64,000 nucleotides of DNA from Pseudocolwellia agarivorans (lineage in GTDB: Bacteria > Pseudomonadota > Gammaproteobacteria > Enterobacterales > Alteromonadaceae): positions 124,001 to 188,000 of the forward strand of contig NZ_MUZU01000002.1 in NCBI RefSeq assembly GCF_002000085.1. Reading direction: 5' to 3'. Numbering within the stretch: position 1 is the stretch's first letter; each line of letters starts with the position of its first letter. Positions 36,812 through 47,819 of the stretch are shown here, piece by piece. Made by a program: the position numbers and the translations under genes. The notes beneath the pieces were generated by a model that ran no database searches, was not told the origin of the DNA, and was given only the letters and a program-made list of their open reading frames with translations.

Positions 36812-38191
36812 ATGATTAGTGTATTTGATATGTTTTCGATCGGCATTGGCCCTTCTAGCTCTCATACTGTTGGACCTATGAAAGCGGCCCATTTATTTGT
36901 TCAGCATTTAAATAAAAATGAACAAATTAATAAAGTAAGCCGAGTAAAATGTGAGCTATTCGGCTCATTAGGACAAACAGGCATAGGTCATGGAACAGGT
37001 AAAGCCGTTATTTTAGGTTTATGTGGCGAACAGCCTGATACTATTCCTGTTGACTCTATAGAAGAGATCCTTCATAGCGTTGTTGAAACTCAAACGCTTT
37101 TGTTAAATAAAACACATACGGTTTCTTTCCCTAAAGATAATGCAATTATCTATCACCGTAGAAAAACCTTAAGTGCTCATTCAAACGGGATGACTTTATT
37201 TGCATACGATGAAAATAATACCCTGATATTAGAAGAAACCTATTTTTCTATTGGTGGTGGTTTCATTGTGCAAGACTGCGATTTTGAAAAGGAAAAAGAT
37301 AAGGCACTTTCATTACATAGTAATATTAAGCGCCCTCATTTATTTTCTAACGCGACTGAATTATTCAAAGAAGCAGCGGATAAACATCTAAACATAAGCA
37401 CCATTATGATGAATAACGAAAAATGCTTAAATGATGAAAAAATTGTAAGAAGTAAATTATTAGAAATATGGCAAGCAATGCAAGATTGTGTTGCTAGAGG
37501 CATAAAAACAGAAGGCATATTACCCGGTGGCTTAAAAGTTACTCGAAGAGCTCCTGCTTTGTATAGAACACTCTCAGTAGAAAAAAATAATGATCCGTTA
37601 GTTACTATGGATTGGGTGAATTTATTTGCCTTAGCTGTAAATGAAGAAAATGCTGCAGGTAGTCGCGTTGTAACAGCACCAACCAATGGCGCAGCAGGAA
37701 TTATTCCTGCCGTTTTATGTTACTACAATAAATTTGTAAATCCTGTAAGCGACGATGACTGCATAAAATATTTACTAACTGCAGCAGCTATCGGTATTTT
37801 ATATAAAACCAACGCTTCAATCTCGGGGGCTGAGGTAGGTTGCCAAGGTGAAGTCGGTGTGGCTTGCTCCATGGCTGCAGGTGCTTTAACTGAAATTATG
37901 GGAGGAACACCGAGCCAAGTCGAAAATGCTGCAGAAATAGGCATGGAGCATAACCTAGGACTCACCTGCGATCCTGTAGGCGGCTTAGTTCAAGTACCTT
38001 GTATTGAACGCAATGCAATGGGTGCAATAAAAGCCATTAATGCATCTAGATTAGCATTACGAGGTTCAGGTACTCAAAAAGTTACTTTAGACAAGGTAAT
38101 AAAAACCATGTGGGAAACAGGTAACGACATGAAAACCAAATACAAAGAAACCTCTCGTGGTGGTTTAGCTGTTAATATTACTGAATGTTAG
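36812..38191 (+). CDS. sdaA: L-serine ammonia-lyase, iron-sulfur type
   Basis: This 459-residue SdaA-type enzyme deaminates serine to pyruvate. The N-terminal MISVFDMFSIGIGPSSSHTVGPM is hallmark sequence. The iron-sulfur cysteines are likely among GCQGEVGVACSMAAG, GLTCDPVGG and QVPCIERNAMG. It is followed by a short terminator and converges with cysB. Confidence 0.95.
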   Translation: MISVFDMFSIGIGPSSSHTVGPMKAAHLFVQHLNKNEQINKVSRVKCELFGSLGQTGIGHGTGKAVILGLCGEQPDTIPVDSIEEILHSVVETQTLLLNKTHTVSFPKDNAIIYHRRKTLSAHSNGMTLFAYDENNTLILEETYFSIGGGFIVQDCDFEKEKDKALSLHSNIKRPHLFSNATELFKEAADKHLNISTIMMNNEKCLNDEKIVRSKLLEIWQAMQDCVARGIKTEGILPGGLKVTRRAPALYRTLSVEKNNDPLVTMDWVNLFALAVNEENAAGSRVVTAPTNGAAGIIPAVLCYYNKFVNPVSDDDCIKYLLTAAAIGILYKTNASISGAEVGCQGEVGVACSMAAGALTEIMGGTPSQVENAAEIGMEHNLGLTCDPVGGLVQVPCIERNAMGAIKAINASRLALRGSGTQKVTLDKVIKTMWETGNDMKTKYKETSRGGLAVNITEC

Positions 38192-38196
38192 AAAAC

Positions 38197-38221
38197 AAAA
38201 AGGAAGATAGTGCTTCCTTTT
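38197..38221 (+). terminator. terminator of sdaA
   Basis: AAAAGGAAG pairs with CTTCCTTTT (38198-38206 with 38213-38221) around a 6-base loop, six bases after the sdaA stop, with a short T run. Confidence 0.65.
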
Positions 38222-38248
38222 CAATATACTAAAGAACAGTTAACCGTA

Positions 38249-39550
<1,302 letters not shown>

Positions 39551-40318
39551 ATGATTATTATTATCATCGGATTGATAGTTTTATTGGTGATTGGCGTAGT
39601 TGTCGTAAATGCTATGCAGCAACATAAGGCAAAACAAGAACAAGAAAGACGTGCGCAATCAGCTAAATATAAAGCTATTATTGATGAGTCAGAAGAACTT
39701 ATTGTTAATTTAAATAACTTACCACCGAGCCCAGTACTGATTGAAATTCTGAACCGAAGAAGTTTAAACGCTGCAAAAGCCATGCGACAACTTACTCCTG
39801 CTTCAAAACATGTAAAACAAAAAGTACAAGAATTAGAAGCCGCTTTAGAATCTTCAAAAAATGCATCATCAAATCAATCAGCTGATGAAACATTTATTTT
39901 GCCCGATAATGAACAACAACTCGTGAGTATATTACAAACCATTAAAAAATTGAGAGCTATGCTCAAATCTGAACAATCTAAAGGCGCATTAGATGCTCAA
40001 TCATATGGTCAACAAGATCTACGTCTTGATGCTATGCAACTAAAAATTGGTGTTGAAAGTATCATAAGTAGAGGACAAAAAGCTTACTCAAAAGAAATGT
40101 TAGGTTCTGCTCGCCAGTATTTTGAAAAGGCGTTACAAACGTTAATGAGCCATCCTCATCAGTCTGAATATACTAGAGTAAAACGTAGTGAAATTGAATC
40201 GCAACTTGAAGATATTACAGACGCACTTAAAACAACCAATGCTAAAGATGCAGCGAAAAAAGCAAAAGATGAAGAAAACGATTTAGACATGCTATTTCAA
40301 CCTAAGAAGAAATGGTAA
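39551..40318 (+). CDS. conserved hypothetical protein with N-terminal membrane helix
   Basis: I do not recognise a named function for this 255-residue protein. Residues 3-21 form a strong membrane helix (IIIIGLIVLLVIGVVVVNA), followed by a charged, helical and probably coiled-coil cytoplasmic part. Near residue 175 a tetratricopeptide-like helix pair appears (RGQKAYSKEMLGSARQYFEKALQTL), and the end is Lys-rich (MLFQPKKKW). It is divergent from cysB and has its own terminator. Confidence 0.65.
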   Translation: MIIIIIGLIVLLVIGVVVVNAMQQHKAKQEQERRAQSAKYKAIIDESEELIVNLNNLPPSPVLIEILNRRSLNAAKAMRQLTPASKHVKQKVQELEAALESSKNASSNQSADETFILPDNEQQLVSILQTIKKLRAMLKSEQSKGALDAQSYGQQDLRLDAMQLKIGVESIISRGQKAYSKEMLGSARQYFEKALQTLMSHPHQSEYTRVKRSEIESQLEDITDALKTTNAKDAAKKAKDEENDLDMLFQPKKKW

Positions 40319-40338
40319 TCTATTGATCAATAATCAAT

Positions 40339-40365
40339 AAAAGCCAGCACTACGCTGGCTTTTTT
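40339..40365 (+). terminator. terminator after the 39551 gene
   Basis: AAAAGCCAGC pairs perfectly with GCTGGCTTTT (40339-40348 with 40354-40363) around ACTAC and is followed by T residues. Confidence 0.85.
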
Positions 40366-40390
40366 CATCAAAATATACAGATAATTTACT

Positions 40391-40756
40391 GTGCCAAAAC
40401 AATTTAAAATAACCCTATCTTCCTTTTTAAGAAGAGTAATCAAAGCCTATGCTTTAAAAGCTGAAATGAGAGCTATAGGCTGTACTTTACAACGTAAAGG
40501 TAGATCTAGACATTGGATATTATCAGCAACCTTTGAACAGCTAGAACAAGTTGTTAACTATATACGTACTACCGAAGAGCCGAGCTGGCAATGGGTAGCC
40601 AAACATATAACTGAGCAGAAAAACAACTTAACTCACCAAGAACTATTAAACATAGCAAGAAAGCAACCTGGTATTTCAATAAACCAGTTAATGGCAAAAA
40701 CAGACTGTACAATTGCCGAAGCCCGTACTGTAATTGATGAATTAGAAGAGTTTTAG
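40391..40756 (+). CDS. small protein of the so-called ribosome recycling factor family (not RRF)
   Basis: This 121-residue protein starts with GTG. The pattern GCTLQRKGRSRHWIL, the tryptophan-containing PSWQWVAKHIT and the C-terminal PGISINQLMAKTDCTIAEARTVIDELE match small gammaproteobacterial proteins named ribosome recycling factor family. It has no resemblance to the true Frr fold that I can see. The C-terminal 45 residues look like a winged or simple HTH. Basic N-terminus; nucleic-acid binding is possible. Confidence 0.55.
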   Translation: MPKQFKITLSSFLRRVIKAYALKAEMRAIGCTLQRKGRSRHWILSATFEQLEQVVNYIRTTEEPSWQWVAKHITEQKNNLTHQELLNIARKQPGISINQLMAKTDCTIAEARTVIDELEEF

Positions 40757-40862
40757 TTAAAGCTTGGCTTAAACAGATAAAACTATACGCCTAAAGCATT
40801 AGCCCTATACATGAATACTATTTATGTTAAATTATAGTCTCTATTCTACCTTAGGCTAAACA

Positions 40863-41765
40863 ATGGCACTTAAAATCCCCCCTCTTCATTTACTCACTAT
40901 TTTTGAAGCTGCGGCTCGTTTAGAGAGCTTTAAATTAGCCAGTGAAGAGTTATTTATTACCCCATCAGCTGTTAGCCATCAAATTAAGTCGCTTGAAGAA
41001 CATTTCGGTTTTGAACTATTTCAACGAAAAAGTCGTGGAGTTACAGTAAATAGCGCCGGAAAAATGTATTTACATTATATTCAACAAGGTTTGACAGCAT
41101 TTGAACAAGGCACAAAAAAAGTCAAGCATCGTTACTCTTCACCAAGTTTGAAAATATCTTGTTTTAGTACTTTAGCAAGTAATATTATTATTCCACAGAT
41201 GGGAGCTTTCCAAGAAGCACACCCTGACATTGATATTCGTATTGAAACAGGTAATCACGTAGCTGATTTAAGGTACGATGATATTGATTTGGCGATTAGA
41301 ATAGGTGCTGGCAAATGGCCTAATGTTATATCCACTAAAATAACGGATATTGAAATTGCTGCCGTTGCATCTAAAACCTTTGTTAAAAAATACAAGTTAA
41401 GCCAATTAGAAGATGTCAGCAACGCACCGTTAATAGATATAACCATGATGGAAGATATATGGAAAGCTTGGTCAAATACAGTCCAACTGCACGACATCCC
41501 CCTTAAACGCTCTATTACTTTCAGTGATTACGACTCGTCTATTAGCGCCGCAATACAAGGCTTAGGTTTAGCGCTTGCTATGTTTCCTATGGAGAAAATA
41601 AACGAAGATAATGGTTTGCTCGTACGTCCTTTTAACGAAAACATTACCTATCCAGAATCGGTTTATGCCGTTTATCGAGACGAAGATGAAAACCGCCATG
41701 ATATTCAATGCTTCTTAAACTGGCTAAGAAAATCCCCTACTCTCAATAACAGACCATTTAGATGA
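40863..41765 (+). CDS. LysR-family transcriptional regulator, GcvA-like
   Basis: This 300-residue LysR regulator has its HTH at about 20-45 (KLASEELFITPSAVSHQIKSLEE) and a PBP2-type effector domain (IDLAIRIGAGKWPNV, GLALAMFPM). The N-terminal PPLHLLTIFEAAARLESFK is the GcvA-subgroup opening. No obvious target gene is adjacent; the next gene is a small membrane protein on the same strand. The ligand is unknown. Confidence 0.85.
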   Translation: MALKIPPLHLLTIFEAAARLESFKLASEELFITPSAVSHQIKSLEEHFGFELFQRKSRGVTVNSAGKMYLHYIQQGLTAFEQGTKKVKHRYSSPSLKISCFSTLASNIIIPQMGAFQEAHPDIDIRIETGNHVADLRYDDIDLAIRIGAGKWPNVISTKITDIEIAAVASKTFVKKYKLSQLEDVSNAPLIDITMMEDIWKAWSNTVQLHDIPLKRSITFSDYDSSISAAIQGLGLALAMFPMEKINEDNGLLVRPFNENITYPESVYAVYRDEDENRHDIQCFLNWLRKSPTLNNRPFR

Positions 41766-41925
41766 ATGACATTCATCTAAATGGTGAATATTATCCTTTT
41801 GTTTTAACTGGCCAGCCTCTTTACACTCAACAACATAGAAACTTAACAATCTTTCAAAACTTTAAAATATTACCCGTGATTATTTTAATCTCAATCTTAG
41901 GTTTTGGATAAACTATGGAGTTACC

Positions 41926-42204
41926 ATGCTAAAAATTATTTTCATCATTTTATATCGTATCTTAGTGTGTTTGGTTATTGCCTTACCTATTATTATTAAT
42001 TATTTAGTTGATGACAGTATTGTTACGTCGTTTATTTATATTCCACTGTTGTGCTTATTTTTAGCCTTTATTGCCATTTATCTCGATGAAAAAATACTTA
42101 ACGCTTTAAATGCTATCAAGTTAACGTCTGCTACCAACAAAAAGAATACGGATTTAAACAATAAAACAGAGGAAGATACTCGATCTGTGTCTCCTTTGTA
42201 CTAG
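41926..42204 (+). CDS. small membrane protein of unknown function
   Basis: This 92-residue protein has two predicted membrane helices (about 3-26 and 33-53) and a polar Asn/Thr/Lys-rich tail. ATG at 41926 is preceded by GGAG. I see no known domain. It could be translated as a small inner-membrane accessory protein, but expression is uncertain. Confidence 0.5.
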   Translation: MLKIIFIILYRILVCLVIALPIIINYLVDDSIVTSFIYIPLLCLFLAFIAIYLDEKILNALNAIKLTSATNKKNTDLNNKTEEDTRSVSPLY

Positions 42205-42297
42205 GGACTTTTGTTTGATTTAAAAATAAAAAAACACTGTTATTACCTAAAAAATCAATACATAAAACGCAATTATTAGCGAATTTAAAAACATAAA

Positions 42298-42332
42298 AAA
42301 ACCGTATTTTTACAGCATAAAAATACGGTTTT
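42298..42332. terminator. bidirectional terminator
   Basis: A 15-bp perfect stem (42298-42312 with 42318-42332; core ACCGTA/TACGGT) has a 5-base loop CAGCA with A and T runs outside. It sits between the small membrane-protein gene (+) and the sulfatase gene (-). Confidence 0.85.
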
Positions 42333-42356
42333 CCATTTTATTTATAATATACATTA

Positions 42357-43958
42357 TTACTGAAATTTAGCGCGGTATACATCCTCTAATTCATCGTAAT
42401 AAGAACCTTTCGGCTTAGGTAAATAACTTGGCCATTCAAGTGGCGGATATATTTTATCGCCTGGTTTATTATAGGTTCGAGGATGTTTTTTACGGTAGTT
42501 GTTGCATGCTTGGCTAACGCAAGACTTACCCCATAAATCTAAAGTTTCTTTAATGGCTGTTTCACTTTCAGGATATTGACCTTTATCATCTGTTTGTTTG
42601 ATCCAATTCATTAAAATTTCACGATGCTTAATTAGCTCTTTGCTATAAGCTTTATTAGACGCTAAGTTATTTATTTGATGTGGATCTTTTTTCAGGTCGT
42701 AAAGCTCTTCAGCGGGTTTTGTAGGAGCATAATAACGTCTTTGTACTTCGTTAAGTTTACCTTGTTCAAACAGTGCTCTACCTTCAATACTAAAGTCTAT
42801 TTTATCTCTGTACTGAGGTTGAGAACGTGGTATTTCAGGGTGAAAGTTTTTAATGTAGCGATAGTTTTCAGTACGTACAGTTCGGCCACGGTCAAAGGTA
42901 AAATCCATTCTATCTTTTGCTGAAATAACGAAATCCCTTCCTTTAAAACTATCAGCAAAAAGGTTTTTCCCATCGTAATAATCAGGTATTTCTATTCCAG
43001 CCAACGCCAAACTTGTTGCTGGAATATCTAAACCACTGATCAACTCGTTACGAACAGCACCTTTTTGGCGAAGTAACTTATTACCTGCAGGCCAATTTAC
43101 AATAAAAGGAACTTTTACGCTGTCTTCATAAAGCGCTTGCTTATGTCGTAATAGCTCCATACCGTGATCTGAAAACCAAAAGATAATGGTATTGTCTAAA
43201 ATACCGTTGGCTTCTAAATTAACAAGAATATCTTTTAGTTCGATATCCGACATTACTTGAGTTTGATAATGCTTCGCCCATGATTTTCTGTAACCTGGAG
43301 TATCAGGATAGTAAGGCGGTAAAGTTATATCGATTGATTTTACTGGAGGGATATCAGCATTAAACTTATGGTGCTTTCCCCCTTTCAACTGAATTTGTCC
43401 GAAAAACGGTTGGTTGCTTAAATCATGTGCCCAGTTAAATTTTTCACCATCATGAGCGCCTTGAAACCCTACTTTACCTTTATGAGCGTTGTAAATTTTG
43501 CTTCTATCGTACTTAAAGTTATAGTCATCTTTGCCGATATTAAAGGTCTTGTACCCCGCATCAATAAATAGCTCAGGAACAGTTTTATATCCTTTAGGTA
43601 GGAAAATACCGTTATACGAACTACGGTTTGAGCGATGCTCGTGTACACCTAAGGTGGTTTGATATTTACCGGTAACAAGTGCAGAACGTGTTGCCGAACA
43701 AACGGGAGCAGGTTGCATTGTATTATTAAAACGAACACCTGTATCGGCAAAGTTTTTAATTGTAGGCGTATCTACAGTAAAATCACCATAGGCATTGTTC
43801 CAATTATTTTGATCTTCAATGTAAATCCATAAAATATTAGGGCGCTTCTTTAATTGTGTATTTTCTTTATCACTTTGTTCAATAGCTCCCGCAGTTAAAA
43901 CACTTAAAGACATAATCAATGTGGTAATAACATTGAATACTTTTAACCTTTTACACAT
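42357..43958 (-). CDS. formylglycine-dependent sulfatase, family S1
   Basis: This 533-residue exported sulfatase carries Cys87-Ser-Ala-Thr-Arg91, the C-x-[AP]-x-R site whose Cys becomes formylglycine. Metal and fold motifs follow: NILWIYIEDQNNWNNAYGD near the N-terminus and IIFWFSDHGMELLRHKQALYEDSVKVPFIV. The first ~25 residues are a signal peptide. It lies 76 bases downstream of the GH2 gene, so the two are probably co-transcribed to remove sulfate from a marine polysaccharide or glycosaminoglycan. The substrate is not readable, and the maturase is not in the window. Confidence 0.88.
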   Translation of the reverse strand: MCKRLKVFNVITTLIMSLSVLTAGAIEQSDKENTQLKKRPNILWIYIEDQNNWNNAYGDFTVDTPTIKNFADTGVRFNNTMQPAPVCSATRSALVTGKYQTTLGVHEHRSNRSSYNGIFLPKGYKTVPELFIDAGYKTFNIGKDDYNFKYDRSKIYNAHKGKVGFQGAHDGEKFNWAHDLSNQPFFGQIQLKGGKHHKFNADIPPVKSIDITLPPYYPDTPGYRKSWAKHYQTQVMSDIELKDILVNLEANGILDNTIIFWFSDHGMELLRHKQALYEDSVKVPFIVNWPAGNKLLRQKGAVRNELISGLDIPATSLALAGIEIPDYYDGKNLFADSFKGRDFVISAKDRMDFTFDRGRTVRTENYRYIKNFHPEIPRSQPQYRDKIDFSIEGRALFEQGKLNEVQRRYYAPTKPAEELYDLKKDPHQINNLASNKAYSKELIKHREILMNWIKQTDDKGQYPESETAIKETLDLWGKSCVSQACNNYRKKHPRTYNKPGDKIYPPLEWPSYLPKPKGSYYDELEDVYRAKFQ

Positions 43959-44034
43959 AAATACTCCATCAATGCGCCTATATTATAAATAAAATCATAG
44001 GCACATGGTTTATCGTTAAATTTTAAAGCTGAAA

Positions 44035-46533
44035 CTATTTCGCTATTACTGAAATAGGTGCAGAAGCTAAATTAGCAGATTTAGCCGATATTTTTATGTT
44101 ACCCGCCTGGCCTTTTTTACTTTTTACAATAAGCATAGCTTTGCCATAAAATGCGTGGCGTTTATTGCCAATAAAAGACTCTACTGTTGCTGAATCACCG
44201 TTACCTACAGCAACAATTTCACCAGCACCTTCTACAGTAAACTCAATTAAGTTATTAGCGTTAGGTACTAAGTTACCCTTTTTATCTTTAATAAGTGCAC
44301 TTACGTAAACTAAGTCTGTACCGTCAGCATTTATTTCAACTCGGTCTGGTGTTAGTTCAACATTTGTAGCTTTTCCTGCGGTAAAGATTTGTTTTTCAGC
44401 AACAACTTTACCTTGATTATAAGCCACCACTTTAATGTCGCCTGGGGTATATTTAACATCCCAACTTAAGCGGTAAGGAGTTTCAAAAGTAGTTAAGCTT
44501 TTGTCTAGCTTAAGTTTAACGGGTAAAGATACTTTGTCTTTACCTTTTACTTTTTTACCATATGATTTACCGTTTACAAAAAGCTCTGCTTCTTCTGCAT
44601 TGGTATAAACAAATACAGGTAACGTTTCACCTAACTTATTATCCCAATTCCAATGAGGTAACACATGCACCATAGGTTTTTTAGTCCATTGGCTTTGGTA
44701 TAAATAAAATCTGTCTTTAGGGAAACCCACTAAATCAACCGCACCAAAAGATGAACTACGTGCCGGCCAGTCTTGATTCCAATAGGCTTTGTTACTATGG
44801 TCGCGACCTCCATAAGGAGTTGGTTCACCAAGGTAATCGAATCCCGTCCAAATATACTCGCCCATAACACGCGGGTTATCTTTTAAATGTGCAAATTCAA
44901 TATCAGGAATATACGCCCAAGGAGGGGTAATAATGTCGTAGCTGGTTACATACTTTGACGGGTGCTTGCGATATTTTTCTAATGGAAAATGATAAACACC
45001 TCGTGTACTTACAACTGAAGAGGTTTCAGTACCAAGCAATAACCAATCAGGATGAGCACCTAAAATTTCTTTATATTTTGGTGCTTTATAATTTAAACCT
45101 ACAATATCAATCTCGTCAGCAAGCTTATTATCTAAAAAGTCAGGATACATACTCAATCCATTAGTGACTAAGCGAGATGGATCTTCATCATGAGCTATTT
45201 CAGTTAGTTTTCGTGTTAACTTCCAACCGTCTTTTTCTTTTTGTTCGTGAACTTCGTTTCCCGTACTCCACATGATCACAGACGGATTGTTTCTATTTTG
45301 TTTGATCATGTCGCGTAAATCACGCTCATGCCATTCATCAAAGTTAAGGTGGTATCCATTATCAATGGTAGGTTTTTGTATTTGCCACATATCAAATGAC
45401 TCAATTTGTAGCAATATCCCCATTTTATCCGCTAGTTCGACTAACTCTGGCGATGGAGGGTTATGCGTAGTTCTTACTGAATTAGCCCCCATTTGCTGCA
45501 TAATCTCAAACTTACGCTCAATAGCACGAGTGTAAACGGCTGCACCTAATGGGCCATTATCATGATGCAGTGAAACACCTTGTATTTGTACTCGTCTACC
45601 ATTTAACCAAAAACCATCTTCCGGTTTAAACTCAATGGTTCTAACACCTAATGGAGTTTTATATGTATCAACAACTCGACTATTTTGTATAACAATTGTT
45701 TCTATTTCGTAGCGATAAGGGTTATCTATATCCCATAAAATAGGGTTTGAAAGTGTAATTTCTTGTTTAACTTTTTCTACAGACTCTGCTGCTACATTAA
45801 CTTTACTAACAGATGATGAAACCACTTTACCTTCGGCATTTTTAATTTTTGTATTAACCGTAATATTTGCAGCTTTAGCATGATTTTTTATATCGGTTTC
45901 AAGTAATACCGTTGCTTTTTTCTTGGTTATTTTAGGGGTTGTTACATAAGTCCCCCACTTTTCAACATGCACAGGGTTATTAATTTCTAACCACGTATTT
46001 CGATAAATACCAGCACCAGCATACCAACGTGCAGAGTAATTTTTAGGAGCTAACTTAACCGAAATAACATTCTCGCTACCTGCTTTGTTCAAAAAAGGCG
46101 TTATATCTAATTCAAAAGCAATGTAACCAAAAGGTCTGCCCCCAGCATATTTTCCGTTAACATAAACTTCTGAGTTATCCATAGCACCATCAAAAGTTAC
46201 CGAAACAATTTTACCTTTACTCGACGGAGGTAGCGTAAAATGCTTACGATACCAAGCAGTACCAAAAACAGGCAAACCGCCGTTTCTTGCATTATATTTT
46301 TTATCAAAAGGCCCTTCAATAGACCAATCGTGGGGTAATTTAAGCTTTCGCCATGCCGTATCATTAAAGGTAATTGATTGTGCATTTTTTAAATCACCTT
46401 TACTGAATAGCCAACCTTCATTAAAGCTCGTTTTTGTACCTACATCGTTACTTTGTGTTGCATTTACTTGATGTGTAAACCCAAACAAAAATAAGTATGC
46501 AGAGAAAAGTGTTACTAAATTAATTTTTTTCAA
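44035..46533 (-). CDS. GH2 glycoside hydrolase, beta-galactosidase-like
   Basis: This 832-residue family 2 hydrolase has a signal peptide (about 1-25), a sugar-binding domain (about 90-190), an immunoglobulin-like domain, a TIM barrel (about 300-620) and C-terminal beta-sandwiches with a DUF4982-like region (VELTPDRVEINADGTDLVYVSA). The acid/base Glu427 lies in MWSTGNEVHEQ and a likely nucleophile Glu503 in LLGTETSSV. Specificity among galactosidase, glucuronidase and related activities is undecided. It leads the GH2-sulfatase unit; a 34-bp palindrome lies 48 bases upstream of its start. Confidence 0.88.
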   Translation of the reverse strand: MKKINLVTLFSAYLFLFGFTHQVNATQSNDVGTKTSFNEGWLFSKGDLKNAQSITFNDTAWRKLKLPHDWSIEGPFDKKYNARNGGLPVFGTAWYRKHFTLPPSSKGKIVSVTFDGAMDNSEVYVNGKYAGGRPFGYIAFELDITPFLNKAGSENVISVKLAPKNYSARWYAGAGIYRNTWLEINNPVHVEKWGTYVTTPKITKKKATVLLETDIKNHAKAANITVNTKIKNAEGKVVSSSVSKVNVAAESVEKVKQEITLSNPILWDIDNPYRYEIETIVIQNSRVVDTYKTPLGVRTIEFKPEDGFWLNGRRVQIQGVSLHHDNGPLGAAVYTRAIERKFEIMQQMGANSVRTTHNPPSPELVELADKMGILLQIESFDMWQIQKPTIDNGYHLNFDEWHERDLRDMIKQNRNNPSVIMWSTGNEVHEQKEKDGWKLTRKLTEIAHDEDPSRLVTNGLSMYPDFLDNKLADEIDIVGLNYKAPKYKEILGAHPDWLLLGTETSSVVSTRGVYHFPLEKYRKHPSKYVTSYDIITPPWAYIPDIEFAHLKDNPRVMGEYIWTGFDYLGEPTPYGGRDHSNKAYWNQDWPARSSSFGAVDLVGFPKDRFYLYQSQWTKKPMVHVLPHWNWDNKLGETLPVFVYTNAEEAELFVNGKSYGKKVKGKDKVSLPVKLKLDKSLTTFETPYRLSWDVKYTPGDIKVVAYNQGKVVAEKQIFTAGKATNVELTPDRVEINADGTDLVYVSALIKDKKGNLVPNANNLIEFTVEGAGEIVAVGNGDSATVESFIGNKRHAFYGKAMLIVKSKKGQAGNIKISAKSANLASAPISVIAK

Positions 46534-46580
46534 TTGCCCAATCTCTAAACGTGTAATGTTAATAAGTTATTTATGATACC

Positions 46581-46614
46581 ACCCAAATAGGGATAACGTT
46601 ATCCCTATTTGGGT
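46581..46614. promoter_or_regulatory. 34-bp perfect palindrome, probable LacI-family operator of GH2-sulfatase
   Basis: ACCCAAATAGGGATAAC is followed directly by its exact inverse, giving 34 bases with no mismatch and no spacer. The centre GATAACGTTATC has the central CG step typical of LacI-family operators. No T run follows, so it is not a terminator. It lies between lacI (upstream) and the GH2 start. Confidence 0.75.
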
Positions 46615-46762
46615 GTAAAATACAAACCTATAGGCAAAGTGTCAAGTTAGATTACGATAATTATGAAGGAATAAAGGAATTGCTATTATTGATTAATGAC
46701 TCATTTAGAATCGAAAAATTAAGCAATTAATCAACAGGAGTAATAGCTATATTGAATTCAGG

Positions 46763-47788
46763 TTACCGAGATATTTTTAATACTGAATCACGTTTTACTA
46801 AAGTAGGCATAAACAAATGAGTATCTTTAATTTCAGTAGGGTTACGCGCGGTATGCTGTAAAGAAAGTTTAGTCGCGTACTCTGCCATTTCTACTATGGG
46901 ATATCTAATAGTCGTTAACTGAGGTCTACAATTTTCAGCTACATTTAAATCATCAAAGCCCATAACTGAAATATCTTCCGGCACTCTTTTACCACAATCT
47001 AATAAGGCATTAATAAGTCCTAATGCTATTTCATCATTATAAGCAATAATAGCCGTAACTTTTTCGCCATTATTTAATAAATGATGAATAGCATCTTTAC
47101 AAAAAAGCGCTTGCCCTTTTCCGGGAGTTTTCTCAGTTGAAAAAATAATATTGGCTGGAGCAATAGAAACACCTTTTTCTTTAAAAAACTGCTTAGCCCC
47201 CTCTATTCTATCGGCTTGGTCTTTATTGCCTGTGTCAAAACTTACTACCGCAATATCTCGATGTCCTTGTTCGTACAAATACTCAGCCGAAATTCTACTT
47301 CCTGCTATGTTATCTAACCACACACATCGATTAGCTAACGCTTTAATATAACGATTAATAAATATTAAACCGGGAATTTCTTTTGCTAATTGAATAAAGG
47401 TTTCCTCATCACCAAACTTACTGCTAACAATAATATTTTCGCAGCCATGCTCTCTAAACGAATTAATAGCATCAAGTTCTATCAGCGCATCGTTTTGAGA
47501 GTTTCTCATCATTACTTGAAATTTATAAGTACGCGCAGCCTTCTCGGCGCCATGAGCAATACTACCAAAAAACGGTCGGTATAAATCGGGCGTTACAATT
47601 CCCACTAATTCAGACTTTCTACTCACTAACGCCCTAGCATTTGAATTAGGACGATAGCCCATTTCATCAAGTATTTTCTGAACTTCAGCACGACATTTTT
47701 TTCCTACTTTACCATCGCCTCGCACAACACGAGAAACAGTAGAAGGAGAGACGCCAGCAACTCGAGCAACGTCTTTAATAGTAATCAT
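46763..47788 (-). CDS. LacI-family transcriptional regulator
   Basis: This 341-residue protein has a LacI-type HTH (ITIKDVARVAGVSPSTVSRVVRG, residues 2-24), hinge (MGYRPNSNARALVS) and periplasmic-binding-like effector domain (AIIAYNDEIALGLINALLDCG, ISVMGFDDLNVAENCRPQLTTIRYP). It lies upstream of GH2-sulfatase on the same strand, with the 34-bp palindrome between, so it probably represses or activates that operon in response to a sugar. The effector is unknown. Confidence 0.9.
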   Translation of the reverse strand: MITIKDVARVAGVSPSTVSRVVRGDGKVGKKCRAEVQKILDEMGYRPNSNARALVSRKSELVGIVTPDLYRPFFGSIAHGAEKAARTYKFQVMMRNSQNDALIELDAINSFREHGCENIIVSSKFGDEETFIQLAKEIPGLIFINRYIKALANRCVWLDNIAGSRISAEYLYEQGHRDIAVVSFDTGNKDQADRIEGAKQFFKEKGVSIAPANIIFSTEKTPGKGQALFCKDAIHHLLNNGEKVTAIIAYNDEIALGLINALLDCGKRVPEDISVMGFDDLNVAENCRPQLTTIRYPIVEMAEYATKLSLQHTARNPTEIKDTHLFMPTLVKRDSVLKISR

Positions 47789-47819
47789 GGTTTTCCTTAT
47801 TATTTGCTACTACAACTAA

